A stretch of DNA of 64,000 nucleotides, from the NCBI GenBank assembly GCA_964370215.1, contig CAYJIM010000003.1, positions 1 to 64,000 on the forward strand, given 5' to 3'. The notes beneath the pieces are model-generated. The model was given only the letters and a program-made list of their open reading frames with translations, was not told the origin of the DNA and ran no database searches. The stretch comes from Massiliimalia sp964370215. GTDB taxonomy: Bacteria; Bacillota; Clostridia; Oscillospirales; Ruminococcaceae. Every line of letters starts with the position of its first letter. Position 1 is the stretch's first letter. The translations under genes were made by a program, and so were the position numbers. This document shows positions 15,192 to 24,109 of this stretch, piece after piece.

Positions 15192-17996
15192 ATGGCTGCA
15201 ACAAAACAACCACCAAAGCGACCGACGAGTGGTAAGACCACAAGTACTTCATCTACGAGAAAAACAGGAACGACCACCAAAAAGCCAAGCAGCCGCACCA
15301 CAGCGGCACAGAAAAGAGAGCAGGAACAAAAACAGCGCACCCGTCAAATTGGCGCCATTTTAATGGGGGTATTTTCGCTGTTGTGGTTTGCCTTGATTGT
15401 TTATGCGGGGGAAAAAGCGTGGCTTTGGATTCATGAAATGCTGCTGGGGATGTTTGGGTTGGGTGCTGTTGTGATCCCGATTCTCCTCTGCTACGGTGCG
15501 GTGCGTATTTCCGTAGAACCTACGCGTAGCATTGGACGATACTTGCTACAATTAGCGGCATTGATGTTGTTTTTTTGTAGCGCGGTGGAATTGCTGTTTT
15601 CCGGTGGCTATGCCGAGGGTGACCTCAACGCAGTCTTTAACCAGTCTTTTGAGTTAGGTAAGGCATGGCGTGGAGGTGGTATTTACAGTCTTGTTTTAGG
15701 CTATCTGCTGTGGACGATTTTTGGACAGGTAGGCGCCTCTATCATCCTGATCCTCGCCCTCTTTTTCATGGCACTTGTCCTGTCAGGGAAAACACTCATG
15801 GAATTTTTTGCACTGGTGAAAAAACCATTCACAGCAATGGCGGAAAGTTATGCCGACAAACGCGAAGGCATTGACATCATCAATGAACTGGAAGCTCAAG
15901 GAACACCTAAGAAACAGAAAGCCAGCACCGACGATCTGCCCACCTATCCGATGGCAGGGCAACAAGCGACGGTGCGACCGGAACTTGATTTTCAAAATGA
16001 GCGAGAATTACCCAAAGGGGAATCGGTACTGGATCACTTCTTTGGCATCAAAAAGGAAACGGGGCAACAGGCGTTTGTCGAAGCAGTCCCCGACCCTGAA
16101 AAACATTTGGATCCCGTACCACCCATCGAGCGTGCAATGCCAACTGTACATGAAGAGGTACCGATGCCGATAGAAACACCTCCTGTTGACCCCATGCCAC
16201 AAGCAGAAGAAATTCCTTTGCCGACAGCACAGACAGGGGCGACACCACCTGCTGAAAAACCAACGACAAAAACGCAACTGGATGCACTCATTTCTCGTGC
16301 GACGGGAGGGGCTTCCCACAAACAGGCGGTCGAAACCATTCTTGCAACCGGTGTCACGGGCGATCTACCAACCGAAGAACCAAAACTGACCAAAGCACAA
16401 TCCAAAGCGGATGTGACGGCAAAAGCAGTGGAGATGTCGCAGCAAATTCAATCGGCGGAAGCGGAAAAGGTTGTCATGGCATATCGCTATCCACAAACAA
16501 CGATGCTCAAAGCAAGACCGCCAAAAACCAACACCGATAGCAGTGCGGAACTGCGTCAAAACGCGGAATTGTTGGTGGATACATTAAAGAGTTTTGGGGT
16601 GCAAACAAGGGTCATCAACATCAGCTGTGGCCCCACCGTCACTCGGTATGAGTTGCAACCGTCCGCAGGGGTGAAAATCAGTAAAATTACAGGACTAGCC
16701 GATGACATTGCGCTCAATTTGGCAACGGCAGGGGTTCGTATTGAGGCACCCATTCCCAACAAAGCAGCAGTCGGGATTGAAGTGCCCAACAAAAACAACG
16801 ACATTGTCACCATCCGTGAAATGTTGGAATCAACCGCTTTCCAACAATCCAAAAGCAAGGTCAGTGTGGCATTGGGGAAGGATATTTCAGGGCAGGACGT
16901 GGTCTTTGATATTGCAAAAATGCCACATATGCTCATTGCAGGGGCAACCGGTTCAGGGAAATCCGTCTGTATCAATGCGCTCATCATGAGCATTCTCTAC
17001 AAGGCAACACCAGACGAAGTACGCCTGTTGATGGTCGACCCCAAAGTGGTGGAACTGGGCGTTTACAACGGCATTCCACATCTGCTGGTACCGGTCGTCA
17101 CCGATCCGAGAAAAGCGGCAGGAGCGTTGGGTTGGGCGGTGACCGAAATGCTCAATCGCTACAAACTATTTGCCGCAAATCAGGTCAGAGACCTGACAGG
17201 GTTTAATAAACTTGCTAAGACAAATGAAGAGCTCACTCCAATGCCACAAATTGTCATCATCATTGACGAACTTGCCGATTTGATGATGGCGGCACCCAAC
17301 GAGGTGGAAGACGCGATCTGTCGCTTGGCGCAGATGGCGCGTGCGGCAGGGATGCACCTTGTCATTGCAACCCAGCGTCCATCGGTGGATGTCATCACCG
17401 GTGTCATCAAAGCAAACATTCCGTCACGGATTGCCTTTTCTGTTTCTTCACAGGTGGACTCCCGTACGATCATCGATTCGGGCGGGGCGGAAAAACTACT
17501 CGGTCGTGGGGATATGCTCTTTTACCCTGTTGGGATGCCAAAACCCACCCGTTTACAGTGCTGTTTTGTCAGCGATAAAGAGGTGGAAACGGTGGTCAAC
17601 TTCATCAAAAACGAGGGTGAAGTGGTGTATGACGACCAGATCATGAGTGAGATTGAGCGTCAAGCAGTGCAGGAGAAAAAGGGCAAACAAGCCGATGATG
17701 GTGGTGGATTCGATGAAGAGGACGCCATGCTTGGTCAAGCCATCGAAGTGGTGGTGGAAACAGGACAAGCCTCGACCTCCTTTCTGCAACGAAAGCTCAA
17801 AGTGGGTTATGCTCGTGCGGCACGCTTGATGGATGATATGGAAGCGAAAGGGATCATCGGTCCGTCGGAGGGGAGCAAACCCCGACAAGTCTTGATGACT
17901 CGACAACAATGGATTGAAATGCGCATGGCGCAATCAGATGAGGGAACGGAGAATGTCCCCTCAGTCAGTCAAAGCGATCTGACTTTGGCAGAATAA
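15192..17996 (+). CDS. ftsK: DNA translocase FtsK/SpoIIIE
   Basis: A hexameric ATP-driven DNA pump for chromosome segregation at division or sporulation septa. The protein has 934 residues from the ATG at 15192 (AGGAGG six bases before; an upstream ATG at 15120 lacks a site). Domains in order: a basic S/T/K-rich N-terminus, four membrane helices (about 50-200), an acidic Pro-rich linker (about 240-430), then the motor with Walker A GATGSGKS (584-591) and Walker B IVIIIDELADLMM, and the C-terminal gamma winged helix with STSFLQRKLKVGYARAARLMD. All motifs are intact. It follows tepA-ylzJ in an apparent operon. Confidence 0.96.
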   Translation: MAATKQPPKRPTSGKTTSTSSTRKTGTTTKKPSSRTTAAQKREQEQKQRTRQIGAILMGVFSLLWFALIVYAGEKAWLWIHEMLLGMFGLGAVVIPILLCYGAVRISVEPTRSIGRYLLQLAALMLFFCSAVELLFSGGYAEGDLNAVFNQSFELGKAWRGGGIYSLVLGYLLWTIFGQVGASIILILALFFMALVLSGKTLMEFFALVKKPFTAMAESYADKREGIDIINELEAQGTPKKQKASTDDLPTYPMAGQQATVRPELDFQNERELPKGESVLDHFFGIKKETGQQAFVEAVPDPEKHLDPVPPIERAMPTVHEEVPMPIETPPVDPMPQAEEIPLPTAQTGATPPAEKPTTKTQLDALISRATGGASHKQAVETILATGVTGDLPTEEPKLTKAQSKADVTAKAVEMSQQIQSAEAEKVVMAYRYPQTTMLKARPPKTNTDSSAELRQNAELLVDTLKSFGVQTRVINISCGPTVTRYELQPSAGVKISKITGLADDIALNLATAGVRIEAPIPNKAAVGIEVPNKNNDIVTIREMLESTAFQQSKSKVSVALGKDISGQDVVFDIAKMPHMLIAGATGSGKSVCINALIMSILYKATPDEVRLLMVDPKVVELGVYNGIPHLLVPVVTDPRKAAGALGWAVTEMLNRYKLFAANQVRDLTGFNKLAKTNEELTPMPQIVIIIDELADLMMAAPNEVEDAICRLAQMARAAGMHLVIATQRPSVDVITGVIKANIPSRIAFSVSSQVDSRTIIDSGGAEKLLGRGDMLFYPVGMPKPTRLQCCFVSDKEVETVVNFIKNEGEVVYDDQIMSEIERQAVQEKKGKQADDGGGFDEEDAMLGQAIEVVVETGQASTSFLQRKLKVGYARAARLMDDMEAKGIIGPSEGSKPRQVLMTRQQWIEMRMAQSDEGTENVPSVSQSDLTLAE

Positions 17997-18005
17997 AGGA
18001 GAACT

Positions 18006-19937
18006 ATGAGTTTTTTACCAATTTCCGCAAAGGAAATGAAAGCAAACGGCATCGATCAATTTGATTTTATCTGTGTGACAGGAGACGCGTATGTCGACCA
18101 CCCTTCCTTTGGCATTGCCATTGTAGCAAGGGTGCTGGAGCACGAGGGGTTTTCGGTGGGGATTCTTGCTCAACCGGACTGGCGCAACGATAGCGATTTG
18201 TTAAAACTGGGGGTACCACGTTATGCGTTTCTGGTCACCTCCGGCAATATCGATTCGATGGTGGCGCATTATACCGCGGCAAAGCGTTTGCGTAGCACCG
18301 ATTCTTACACCGCCGGTGGTAAGGCCGGCAAACGTCCTGACCGTGCAGTCATTGTCTACAGCAATCGCCTAAAGCAAGTCGCACCGCAAAGCCCTGTCCT
18401 CATCGGTGGGCTGGAGGCCTCTTTGCGGCGCTTTGCCCATTACGATTATTGGGATGATGGGGTGCGCCCATCTATCCTTTCGGATGCCAAAGCGGATTTG
18501 TTGATGTACGGCATGGGGGAACTACAGATCGCAGAACTCGGGCGACGCTTTCGTGCTGGACAAACGGTGGAACAGATGACCGATATTCGTGGTACCTGTT
18601 ATCTCACTGATCCGGTCAACACCCCGTACGGGGCGGTGGAGTGCCCCTCCTATCAAGTGGTGTCCACCGATAAAAAAAGTTATGCGGTGTCCGTTCGCAA
18701 GCAGATTTCAGAGCAGGATGAGGTGTACGGCAAAACCATCATTCAGCGACAAGGGGACAAGATGCTGGTGCAAAATCCACCAATGCGTAGTTTGACCACC
18801 GAAGAACTGGATGAAGTTTATAGCTTGCCGTTTATGCGCCACTACCACCCGAGCTATGAAGCGGTTGGCGGTGTTGCCGCCATTGAGGAAGTGGAATTTT
18901 CCATCGCCCACAACCGTGGTTGTTTTGGCGGATGTAACTTTTGCGCCATCACCTTCCACCAAGGGAGAAAGGTGAGTTGCCGCAGTGTGGAGTCGGTTGT
19001 TGCCGAGGCGAAAAGTTTTGTCGACAATCCTCGATTCAAAGGGTATATCCACGATGTTGGAGGACCTACTGCAAACTTTAGAAAGCCGTCCTGCCAAGTG
19101 CAGCTGACCAAAGGGGTGTGTCGTGACCGCAAATGTTTGGCGCCAAAACCCTGTAAGGCGTTGGAGGCGGATCATGGTGAATATCTCAATATGTTACGAG
19201 AAATTCGTGCAATCAAAGGGATTAAAAAGGTGTTTATCCGTTCTGGTATTCGCTTTGATTATCTACTGGAAGATCCTGATGAGCGCTTTTTCGACGACCT
19301 CATCGAACACCATATTAGCGGACAACTCAAAGTCGCACCGGAGCACTGCGCCAATGCAGTGTTGGATAAGATGGGTAAACCCTCCATTGAGACGTACCTA
19401 AAGTTTGTCAAGAAATTCTATCAAAAAACGCAAAAAATTGGCAAAGAGCAGTACTTAGTGCCGTATCTCATGTCCTCTCATCCGGGTTCAACGCTGCAAG
19501 AAGCGGTGGAATTGGCGCTGTTTTTAAAACGCGAACAGATTCGACCGGAGCAGGTGCAGGACTTCTATCCTACGCCGGGTACGGTATCCACTTGTATGTA
19601 TTATACGGGACTGGATCCGATGACAATGGACTCGGTGTTTGTGCCGATTACTGCCGAAGAAAAGGCAATGCAACGAGCATTGCTACAATATTTCAATCCC
19701 AAAAACCATGACCTTGTCAGACGTGCGCTCAAAAAAGCCAAGCGTTTTGATCTCATTGGTACCGGCAAACACGCATTGGTGCCGCCCGACCCTCATGCCG
19801 CGAAAAAGCAAGGGCAACCAAGCAAAGGTGGCAGAGGAAAACAGGGTGGTGGCAAGTTTAGCCCTGTTAACCGCAATGCAAACAAACGTGGCAAAGGAAA
19901 GAAAAACACCACTCCTCGCACACATGGTAAAGGGTAG
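18006..19937 (+). CDS. YgiQ family radical SAM protein
   Basis: A 643-residue radical SAM enzyme. The 4Fe-4S motif is CFGGCNFC (Cys306, Cys310, Cys313), an unusual CxxxCxxC spelling typical of the family. The N-terminal YgiQ domain contains DAYVDHPSFG and LIGGLEASLRRFAHYDYWDD. The C-terminal 70 residues are a basic Lys/Gly-rich tail (KKQGQPSKGGRGKQGGG), suggesting RNA or ribosome contact. The precise reaction is unknown. It starts 10 bp after ftsK with AAAGGAG and is followed closely by the MBL gene, so it is probably part of the same transcript. Confidence 0.92.
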   Translation: MSFLPISAKEMKANGIDQFDFICVTGDAYVDHPSFGIAIVARVLEHEGFSVGILAQPDWRNDSDLLKLGVPRYAFLVTSGNIDSMVAHYTAAKRLRSTDSYTAGGKAGKRPDRAVIVYSNRLKQVAPQSPVLIGGLEASLRRFAHYDYWDDGVRPSILSDAKADLLMYGMGELQIAELGRRFRAGQTVEQMTDIRGTCYLTDPVNTPYGAVECPSYQVVSTDKKSYAVSVRKQISEQDEVYGKTIIQRQGDKMLVQNPPMRSLTTEELDEVYSLPFMRHYHPSYEAVGGVAAIEEVEFSIAHNRGCFGGCNFCAITFHQGRKVSCRSVESVVAEAKSFVDNPRFKGYIHDVGGPTANFRKPSCQVQLTKGVCRDRKCLAPKPCKALEADHGEYLNMLREIRAIKGIKKVFIRSGIRFDYLLEDPDERFFDDLIEHHISGQLKVAPEHCANAVLDKMGKPSIETYLKFVKKFYQKTQKIGKEQYLVPYLMSSHPGSTLQEAVELALFLKREQIRPEQVQDFYPTPGTVSTCMYYTGLDPMTMDSVFVPITAEEKAMQRALLQYFNPKNHDLVRRALKKAKRFDLIGTGKHALVPPDPHAAKKQGQPSKGGRGKQGGGKFSPVNRNANKRGKGKKNTTPRTHGKG

Positions 19938-19955
19938 GGAGGATCGGGTTTCACG

Positions 19956-20957
19956 ATGAAAGCAAGACGAAAAGGACGACCTGCTGTCAGACAAAAACGG
20001 CAGAAACATAAAAAAAGTGGCATGACAGCACTCGCCGTATTGGCAGCACTTCTGTTGACCGTCACCGCTCAAAGTATGGGGTTGATCAGTTGGCAGGGAA
20101 TCCCCAATTGGCAAACCATCCTGTCTGCCGTCGGGCAGACGTTTACGAGCACCACGGCCCCCATCGTACCCACAGTACAGGAAGGGCAGGCGGCAGTGCA
20201 TATCATTGATGTCGGGCAGGGCAGCAGTACCTTGATCATGGCAGACGATATGGCAATGCTGATCGATGCTGGGGATCGTGACGATGGGGATGCGGTGGTA
20301 CAATATCTCCAACAGGCCGGCGTCGATAAACTCGATTACGTTGTGGCAAGTCATCCCCACGCCGATCATATCGGCGGGCTGGATGAGGTATTGGAGGCGT
20401 TTTCGGTAGGGCAGCTCGTGACCCCGGATCTTCCCTCGGAGTTGATTCCCACATCCAAAACGTATGAGGAATTTGTGGTGGCAGCTGCGGCCAATGGCTG
20501 TGTGCAGGGGACCCCGACACTTGGCAGTAGCCACCCCCTTGGACAGGGTGTGGTGCAGTACTTAGGTTCTGTTCCGGAGTATGATGACCTCAACAACAGT
20601 TCGGTGGCGGTGCGGTTTTCCTATGGCGACCTTGATTTTAATGTCATGGGGGATTTGGAAGAATCGTCAGAATTACAGTTGGTGCAATCGGGGCTTTCTT
20701 TGGGTGCCGAAGTATTGGTATTGGGGCATCACGGTTCAAATACCTCCAGCCATGCAGAATTTTTGCGTGTGGTGAATGGCGATTACTTTGTTGCGCAATG
20801 TGGTTATGACAATGAATATGGCCACCCTCACAAGGAAGTATTGGAACGCATCCAAGCTGAAGAAGGAACGCTCTTGCGCTCGGATGTCTCTGGGGATGTG
20901 GTCTTTTTGACCGATGGTACGGCCATGACGGTGCAGACAGAAAAAAATGCCGCTTAG
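19956..20957 (+). CDS. ComEC-like metallo-beta-lactamase-fold protein
   Basis: A 333-residue secreted or membrane-anchored protein: a basic N-terminus (KARRKGRPAVRQKRQKHKK), one membrane helix (about 27-45) and an MBL domain with HVIDVGQGSST-like HIIDVGQGSST and the metal motif HPHADHIGG (His133, His135, Asp137, His138). Later metal ligands are in VMGDLEE and VLGHHGS. It corresponds to the isolated nuclease-like domain of ComEC/Rec2 without the membrane channel. Such stand-alone proteins are common in Clostridia, and a role in DNA processing or extracellular nuclease activity is inferred. Confidence 0.88.
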   Translation: MKARRKGRPAVRQKRQKHKKSGMTALAVLAALLLTVTAQSMGLISWQGIPNWQTILSAVGQTFTSTTAPIVPTVQEGQAAVHIIDVGQGSSTLIMADDMAMLIDAGDRDDGDAVVQYLQQAGVDKLDYVVASHPHADHIGGLDEVLEAFSVGQLVTPDLPSELIPTSKTYEEFVVAAAANGCVQGTPTLGSSHPLGQGVVQYLGSVPEYDDLNNSSVAVRFSYGDLDFNVMGDLEESSELQLVQSGLSLGAEVLVLGHHGSNTSSHAEFLRVVNGDYFVAQCGYDNEYGHPHKEVLERIQAEEGTLLRSDVSGDVVFLTDGTAMTVQTEKNAA

Positions 20958-20998
20958 TAAAAAGAATAGAATCGGTTTTGAAAAGAAGTAAATTTCTG

Positions 20999-21027
20999 TT
21001 GAAATTTTCATACTTTTCGTGTACAAT
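20999..21027 (+). promoter_or_regulatory. Sigma-A-type promoter of the Spo0A-like regulator
   Basis: TTGAAA (20999-21004) and TACAAT (21022-21027) with exactly 17-bp spacing, 40 bp before the start at 21068. Confidence 0.75.
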
Positions 21028-21067
21028 AGGAACATGTTACTGTTTGTATTAGAATTGGAGGATCATC

Positions 21068-21823
21068 ATGACAAGGATTGTTGCCATTGCAAGTGCGGTC
21101 TATACCGAGCGCATACGGATTGTAGAACTGCTACAACGTCCCGAATGGCATCTGTTGGCGGACATCGATAATGCGTATGAATTGTTTGAACTGATCAAAC
21201 AAAAGAAGCCGGATCTTGTTGTGTTGGATTGTAGGTTGGCAGGTCTTGATTTGAAGACACTATTGGCGCAGGTAGATAAAACAATGATATCGCCACCGTT
21301 TTTTGTCCTATTGCACCCGACTTCCGACAGCGGAATGATACCGGTTGGTGGCATGATTCCCATTTATCTGCCTGATCCATTCGATTTTATAGCATTGCAA
21401 ATCTGTGTGGAGCACAGTATGCCTCAAAAACAGGAACAAGGATCAACACTGCCACAAACCTACCAGCTGGAAGTGACAAAGCTCTTACAACAAATGCGGG
21501 TACCGGCACACATGTTTGGTTATGCTTGTCTCAGAGATGGCATTGTACATATGCTTTGCAATCCACATTATCATCAAATGGTCACAAAGGTGATCTATGT
21601 GGATATTGCCGAGGCAAATGATACGACAAAGACTCATGTGGAACGTGCCATCCGTACAGCGATTGAGCATGTGTGGTACAATGGAAATCAAGAAGTGCTT
21701 GCAAAGTATTTTGGCAGGGATGAAGAGTCCAAACGACTGGAGCTGAAAAGACCATCCAACGCAAAGTTTATGGCAACCATCGCAGAAGCATTGCGATTAG
21801 AGCAAGAGCAATATAAAATTTAA
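21068..21823 (+). CDS. Spo0A-like regulator with degenerate receiver domain
   Basis: A 251-residue paralogue of the Spo0A at 54454. The C-terminal half keeps the Spo0A DNA-binding domain, with TKLLQQMRVPAHMFGY, and the recognition-helix block HVERAIRTAIEHVWYNGN. The receiver half is altered. The phospho-acceptor position is kept (Asp54 in VVLDCRLAG), but the acidic Mg-binding pair that is DD in real Spo0A reads AS here (VAIASA), and the Thr/Ser and Lys switch residues are not recognisable (LLHPT, YLPDP). It probably does not take part in a normal phosphorelay. A strong sigma-A promoter and GGAGGATC site precede it. It could be a constitutive regulator or a competitor at Spo0A sites. Confidence 0.8.
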   Translation: MTRIVAIASAVYTERIRIVELLQRPEWHLLADIDNAYELFELIKQKKPDLVVLDCRLAGLDLKTLLAQVDKTMISPPFFVLLHPTSDSGMIPVGGMIPIYLPDPFDFIALQICVEHSMPQKQEQGSTLPQTYQLEVTKLLQQMRVPAHMFGYACLRDGIVHMLCNPHYHQMVTKVIYVDIAEANDTTKTHVERAIRTAIEHVWYNGNQEVLAKYFGRDEESKRLELKRPSNAKFMATIAEALRLEQEQYKI

Positions 21824-21850
21824 ATAGCAAATTTTAGGAGGATCACCACC

Positions 21851-22795
21851 ATGATCATGGACATGTTTAAAAACAAAAAAGACAATGAAGAAACAGTGGA
21901 AGAGCAAGCTGTAACGGCAGTGCCGGCACAGGAAAAAACACCGGCACAATTGGAACAGGAAAAGCGCTTTGCGAAAGCGAAATTACGCCTGGAGAAAATT
22001 GAACGCTTGATCAAACAACTCTATCAAGATAAAAAAGACTGTTATTTGGTCTTGGCACGCAACACCACTTTGGATCAATTGGCGACCAAAGAAAATTTGC
22101 GTCCGCTCATCTCTCCGCTCAATAAAAATCATCGTCTGCCGGTCATTCGTTTTGCAACGACCGAAGCGGTGGCAGGGGATATTGCAAAGGCGTTTGGCTG
22201 TGTTTGTGAAGAACGTCCTTTGGTGGCGAAAGTGCCGTTTGCAAACCTGTTTCAACTGCTCAACAATGTGACCAAAGGTGGCGTGTTCCTTTATGCGATG
22301 ACCGATGGTCCTGATACCTATGTCGATCAAACCGTGCATATGGGTTACTATGTCTACAAAGGATTGATGGAAAAGGATGCCAAAGGGTATTTGCAGTACA
22401 TGAGTGTGTTGGAGTCTCTCCACGCAGTACGTGTCACCAAAACTCCTTTCTATGTATTGCCGGCGCCGGTAGCGACTGCAGAAGAAAAGGAAAACGGCAC
22501 CTTTCAATTGGGTCTGGTCGGACAGGAAAAGCAGATGGCTTGTCCGGTATTTGCCTCTAAAAAAATTGCAGCGAAATTGATGCAGCAATGGAATGTACCG
22601 GAAGGATATGAATTGTTGCCATTGACCCCTGAACAATTGGTGGAGAAACTCGATGGCATGAAATCCCGTTACCAAGGAAACCCATTTGCAGTCTTCTTCT
22701 GTGGTATCAAGGGTGCTGAAATGGTCAATTCAGATCGCTTGACCGGATTGGTAAATGAATTGTTTTCGGCAAAACCGGAACAGGTGAAAGAATAA
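21851..22795 (+). CDS. Uncharacterised protein (possibly SseB-like)
   Basis: A 314-residue soluble protein following the Spo0A-like gene after 27 bp with AGGAGG, so probably cotranscribed. The N-terminal about 50 residues are charged and likely coiled (EKTPAQLEQEKRFAKAKLRLEKIERL). The middle has alternating strands such as CYLVLARNTTLDQL and KGGVFLYAMTDGPDTYVD, and a repeat of similar strands near residues 210-290 (ACPVFASKKIAAKLMQQW, NPFAVFFCGI). This is reminiscent of SseB N-terminal-type domains, but I cannot assign it. No membrane segment. Confidence 0.55.
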   Translation: MIMDMFKNKKDNEETVEEQAVTAVPAQEKTPAQLEQEKRFAKAKLRLEKIERLIKQLYQDKKDCYLVLARNTTLDQLATKENLRPLISPLNKNHRLPVIRFATTEAVAGDIAKAFGCVCEERPLVAKVPFANLFQLLNNVTKGGVFLYAMTDGPDTYVDQTVHMGYYVYKGLMEKDAKGYLQYMSVLESLHAVRVTKTPFYVLPAPVATAEEKENGTFQLGLVGQEKQMACPVFASKKIAAKLMQQWNVPEGYELLPLTPEQLVEKLDGMKSRYQGNPFAVFFCGIKGAEMVNSDRLTGLVNELFSAKPEQVKE

Positions 22796-22807
22796 GAATC
22801 GGTGTGG

Positions 22808-22842
22808 TAGGTGGCTTGGTAAATTCAAGCCACCTATCTTTC
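22808..22842 (+). terminator. Possible terminator
   Basis: TAGGTGGCTTG pairs with CAAGCCACCTA, followed by TCTTTCG. The U tract is weak. Confidence 0.5.
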
Positions 22843-22868
22843 GTGCACAATAAACAAGAGGTAGTCAT

Positions 22869-23651
22869 ATGAAGGAAGGACCAAAGACTTCACTTTGCGT
22901 TGAAGAAATATTAGAAATTGCGATAGAAATCGGCGGACAAATGCTGCTTTGCGGTGCCGAAGTTGCAAGGGTAGAGGACTCAATTCGACGTATTGGTTTT
23001 GCCTATGGTGCCGATCGTGTAGATGTGTTTTCCATCGCCACCAGTATTTATGCGACGGTGGAAAAGCAAGGTGCTCACGCAACCTTAACTCGTCGTGTGC
23101 CGGACAGTGTCGTCGACCTGCACAAGTTGGACAAGCTGAATGCCCTTTCCCGACAAATTTGTCAACAAACGCCTTCAAAGGTCACTGTATTGGCGCAGGT
23201 GGAAAGCATTGTCAACACGAAAAAACCTGCTGTTTGGTGGGTGCTGCTTTGGAGTGCGGTGACGGTTGCAGGCTTTACCATGATGTTTGGGGGTACGGTG
23301 CTAGATGTTACGGTGGCAGTGGCGTTGGGTTGTTTGTTGCGCTTGCTGTTGATAGGCTGGAACACCTTACAAGTCAATATGATTTTTACCAATGTCGTCA
23401 CGTCGTTTGTTATAGGTCTCCTTGCCACCTTTTTGGTGCACTATGGCATTGGGGATCAACTGCACACCATCATCGTCGGCAACATCATGCTGATGATCCC
23501 GGGAATGATGCTTGTCAACGGGGTGCGGGATATGATTGCAAAGGATTTGGTAGCAGGGTTGATGCGATTGACCGAAGCGGTCATCCTGTCGCTGTCGATT
23601 GCCATTGGCTTCTGGCTTTCTGCCAGTTTGATGGGAGGGATGCTCGGATGA
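22869..23651 (+). CDS. Threonine/serine exporter subunit, YjjP family
   Basis: A 260-residue membrane protein of the ThrE superfamily N-terminal (YjjP-like) half. The soluble N-terminal region contains GGQMLLCGAEVARVEDSIRR and FSIATSIYATV, both family hallmarks, followed by about five membrane helices from residue 120 with NIMLMIPGMMLVNGVRDM. It forms a two-component exporter with the YjjB-like product of the next gene, whose start codon overlaps its stop (ATGA). Exports threonine/serine or, as in some relatives, succinate. The ATG at 22869 follows AAGAGGTAG. Confidence 0.88.
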   Translation: MKEGPKTSLCVEEILEIAIEIGGQMLLCGAEVARVEDSIRRIGFAYGADRVDVFSIATSIYATVEKQGAHATLTRRVPDSVVDLHKLDKLNALSRQICQQTPSKVTVLAQVESIVNTKKPAVWWVLLWSAVTVAGFTMMFGGTVLDVTVAVALGCLLRLLLIGWNTLQVNMIFTNVVTSFVIGLLATFLVHYGIGDQLHTIIVGNIMLMIPGMMLVNGVRDMIAKDLVAGLMRLTEAVILSLSIAIGFWLSASLMGGMLG

Positions 23652-24109
23652 CTATTTTATGGCAATTGCTAGGGGCATTTTTTGCAGCCCTCGGGTTTGC
23701 GGGTCTCTTTCAAATTCGTGGTAAAAAGCTGTGGTTGTCTGCTGTCGGCGGCATTTTTTGTTGGGCGGCATATCTTGTCGCCACACAATTAGGGTGCAGT
23801 GAACTGGTCGCTTACTTTTTCAGCGGGGTGGTATCCACGCTATACGGGGAGATTTTTGCCAGAGTACAACGTGCCCCTGTCACCACTTTTTTGATTCCGG
23901 CACTGATTGTTGCAGTACCGGGGAGCCTCTTGTACAGCACGATGGATGCGATGGTGCAAAACAACTGGCAACAGGCAGGAGAGTTTGCGAGTCGTACCGG
24001 TGTCATTGCCTTGGCATTGGCAGGTGGGGTGATGGTCGTTACCTCCGTTCAAAAAATATGGTTTGGCCAATTACAGAAAAGGAGAGCTTATGGAAAAGAA
24101 ACAATTTAA
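23648..24109 (+). CDS. Threonine/serine exporter subunit, YjjB family
   Basis: A 153-residue protein with four or five membrane helices (TILWQLLGAFFAALGFAGLF, SAVGGIFCWAAYLVA, FLIPALIVAVPGSLLY). This is the C-terminal half of ThrE as a separate subunit. The start ATG at 23648 overlaps the stop of the yjjP-like gene by four bases, so coupling is translational. The frame is open much further upstream, but that part only shadows the yjjP gene. The end overlaps the start of the permease gene by 20 bp. Confidence 0.88.
   Translation: MTILWQLLGAFFAALGFAGLFQIRGKKLWLSAVGGIFCWAAYLVATQLGCSELVAYFFSGVVSTLYGEIFARVQRAPVTTFLIPALIVAVPGSLLYSTMDAMVQNNWQQAGEFASRTGVIALALAGGVMVVTSVQKIWFGQLQKRRAYGKETI

Noticed and set aside
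19683..20534. 283-residue minus-strand frame
   Set aside because: Antisense shadow of the YgiQ and MBL genes, with no family features.
22949..24109. An apparent 386-residue plus-strand frame
   Set aside because: Its first two thirds only shadow the YjjP-type gene in another frame, giving a Cys/His/Arg-rich nonsense sequence. Only the part from 23648 is a gene.
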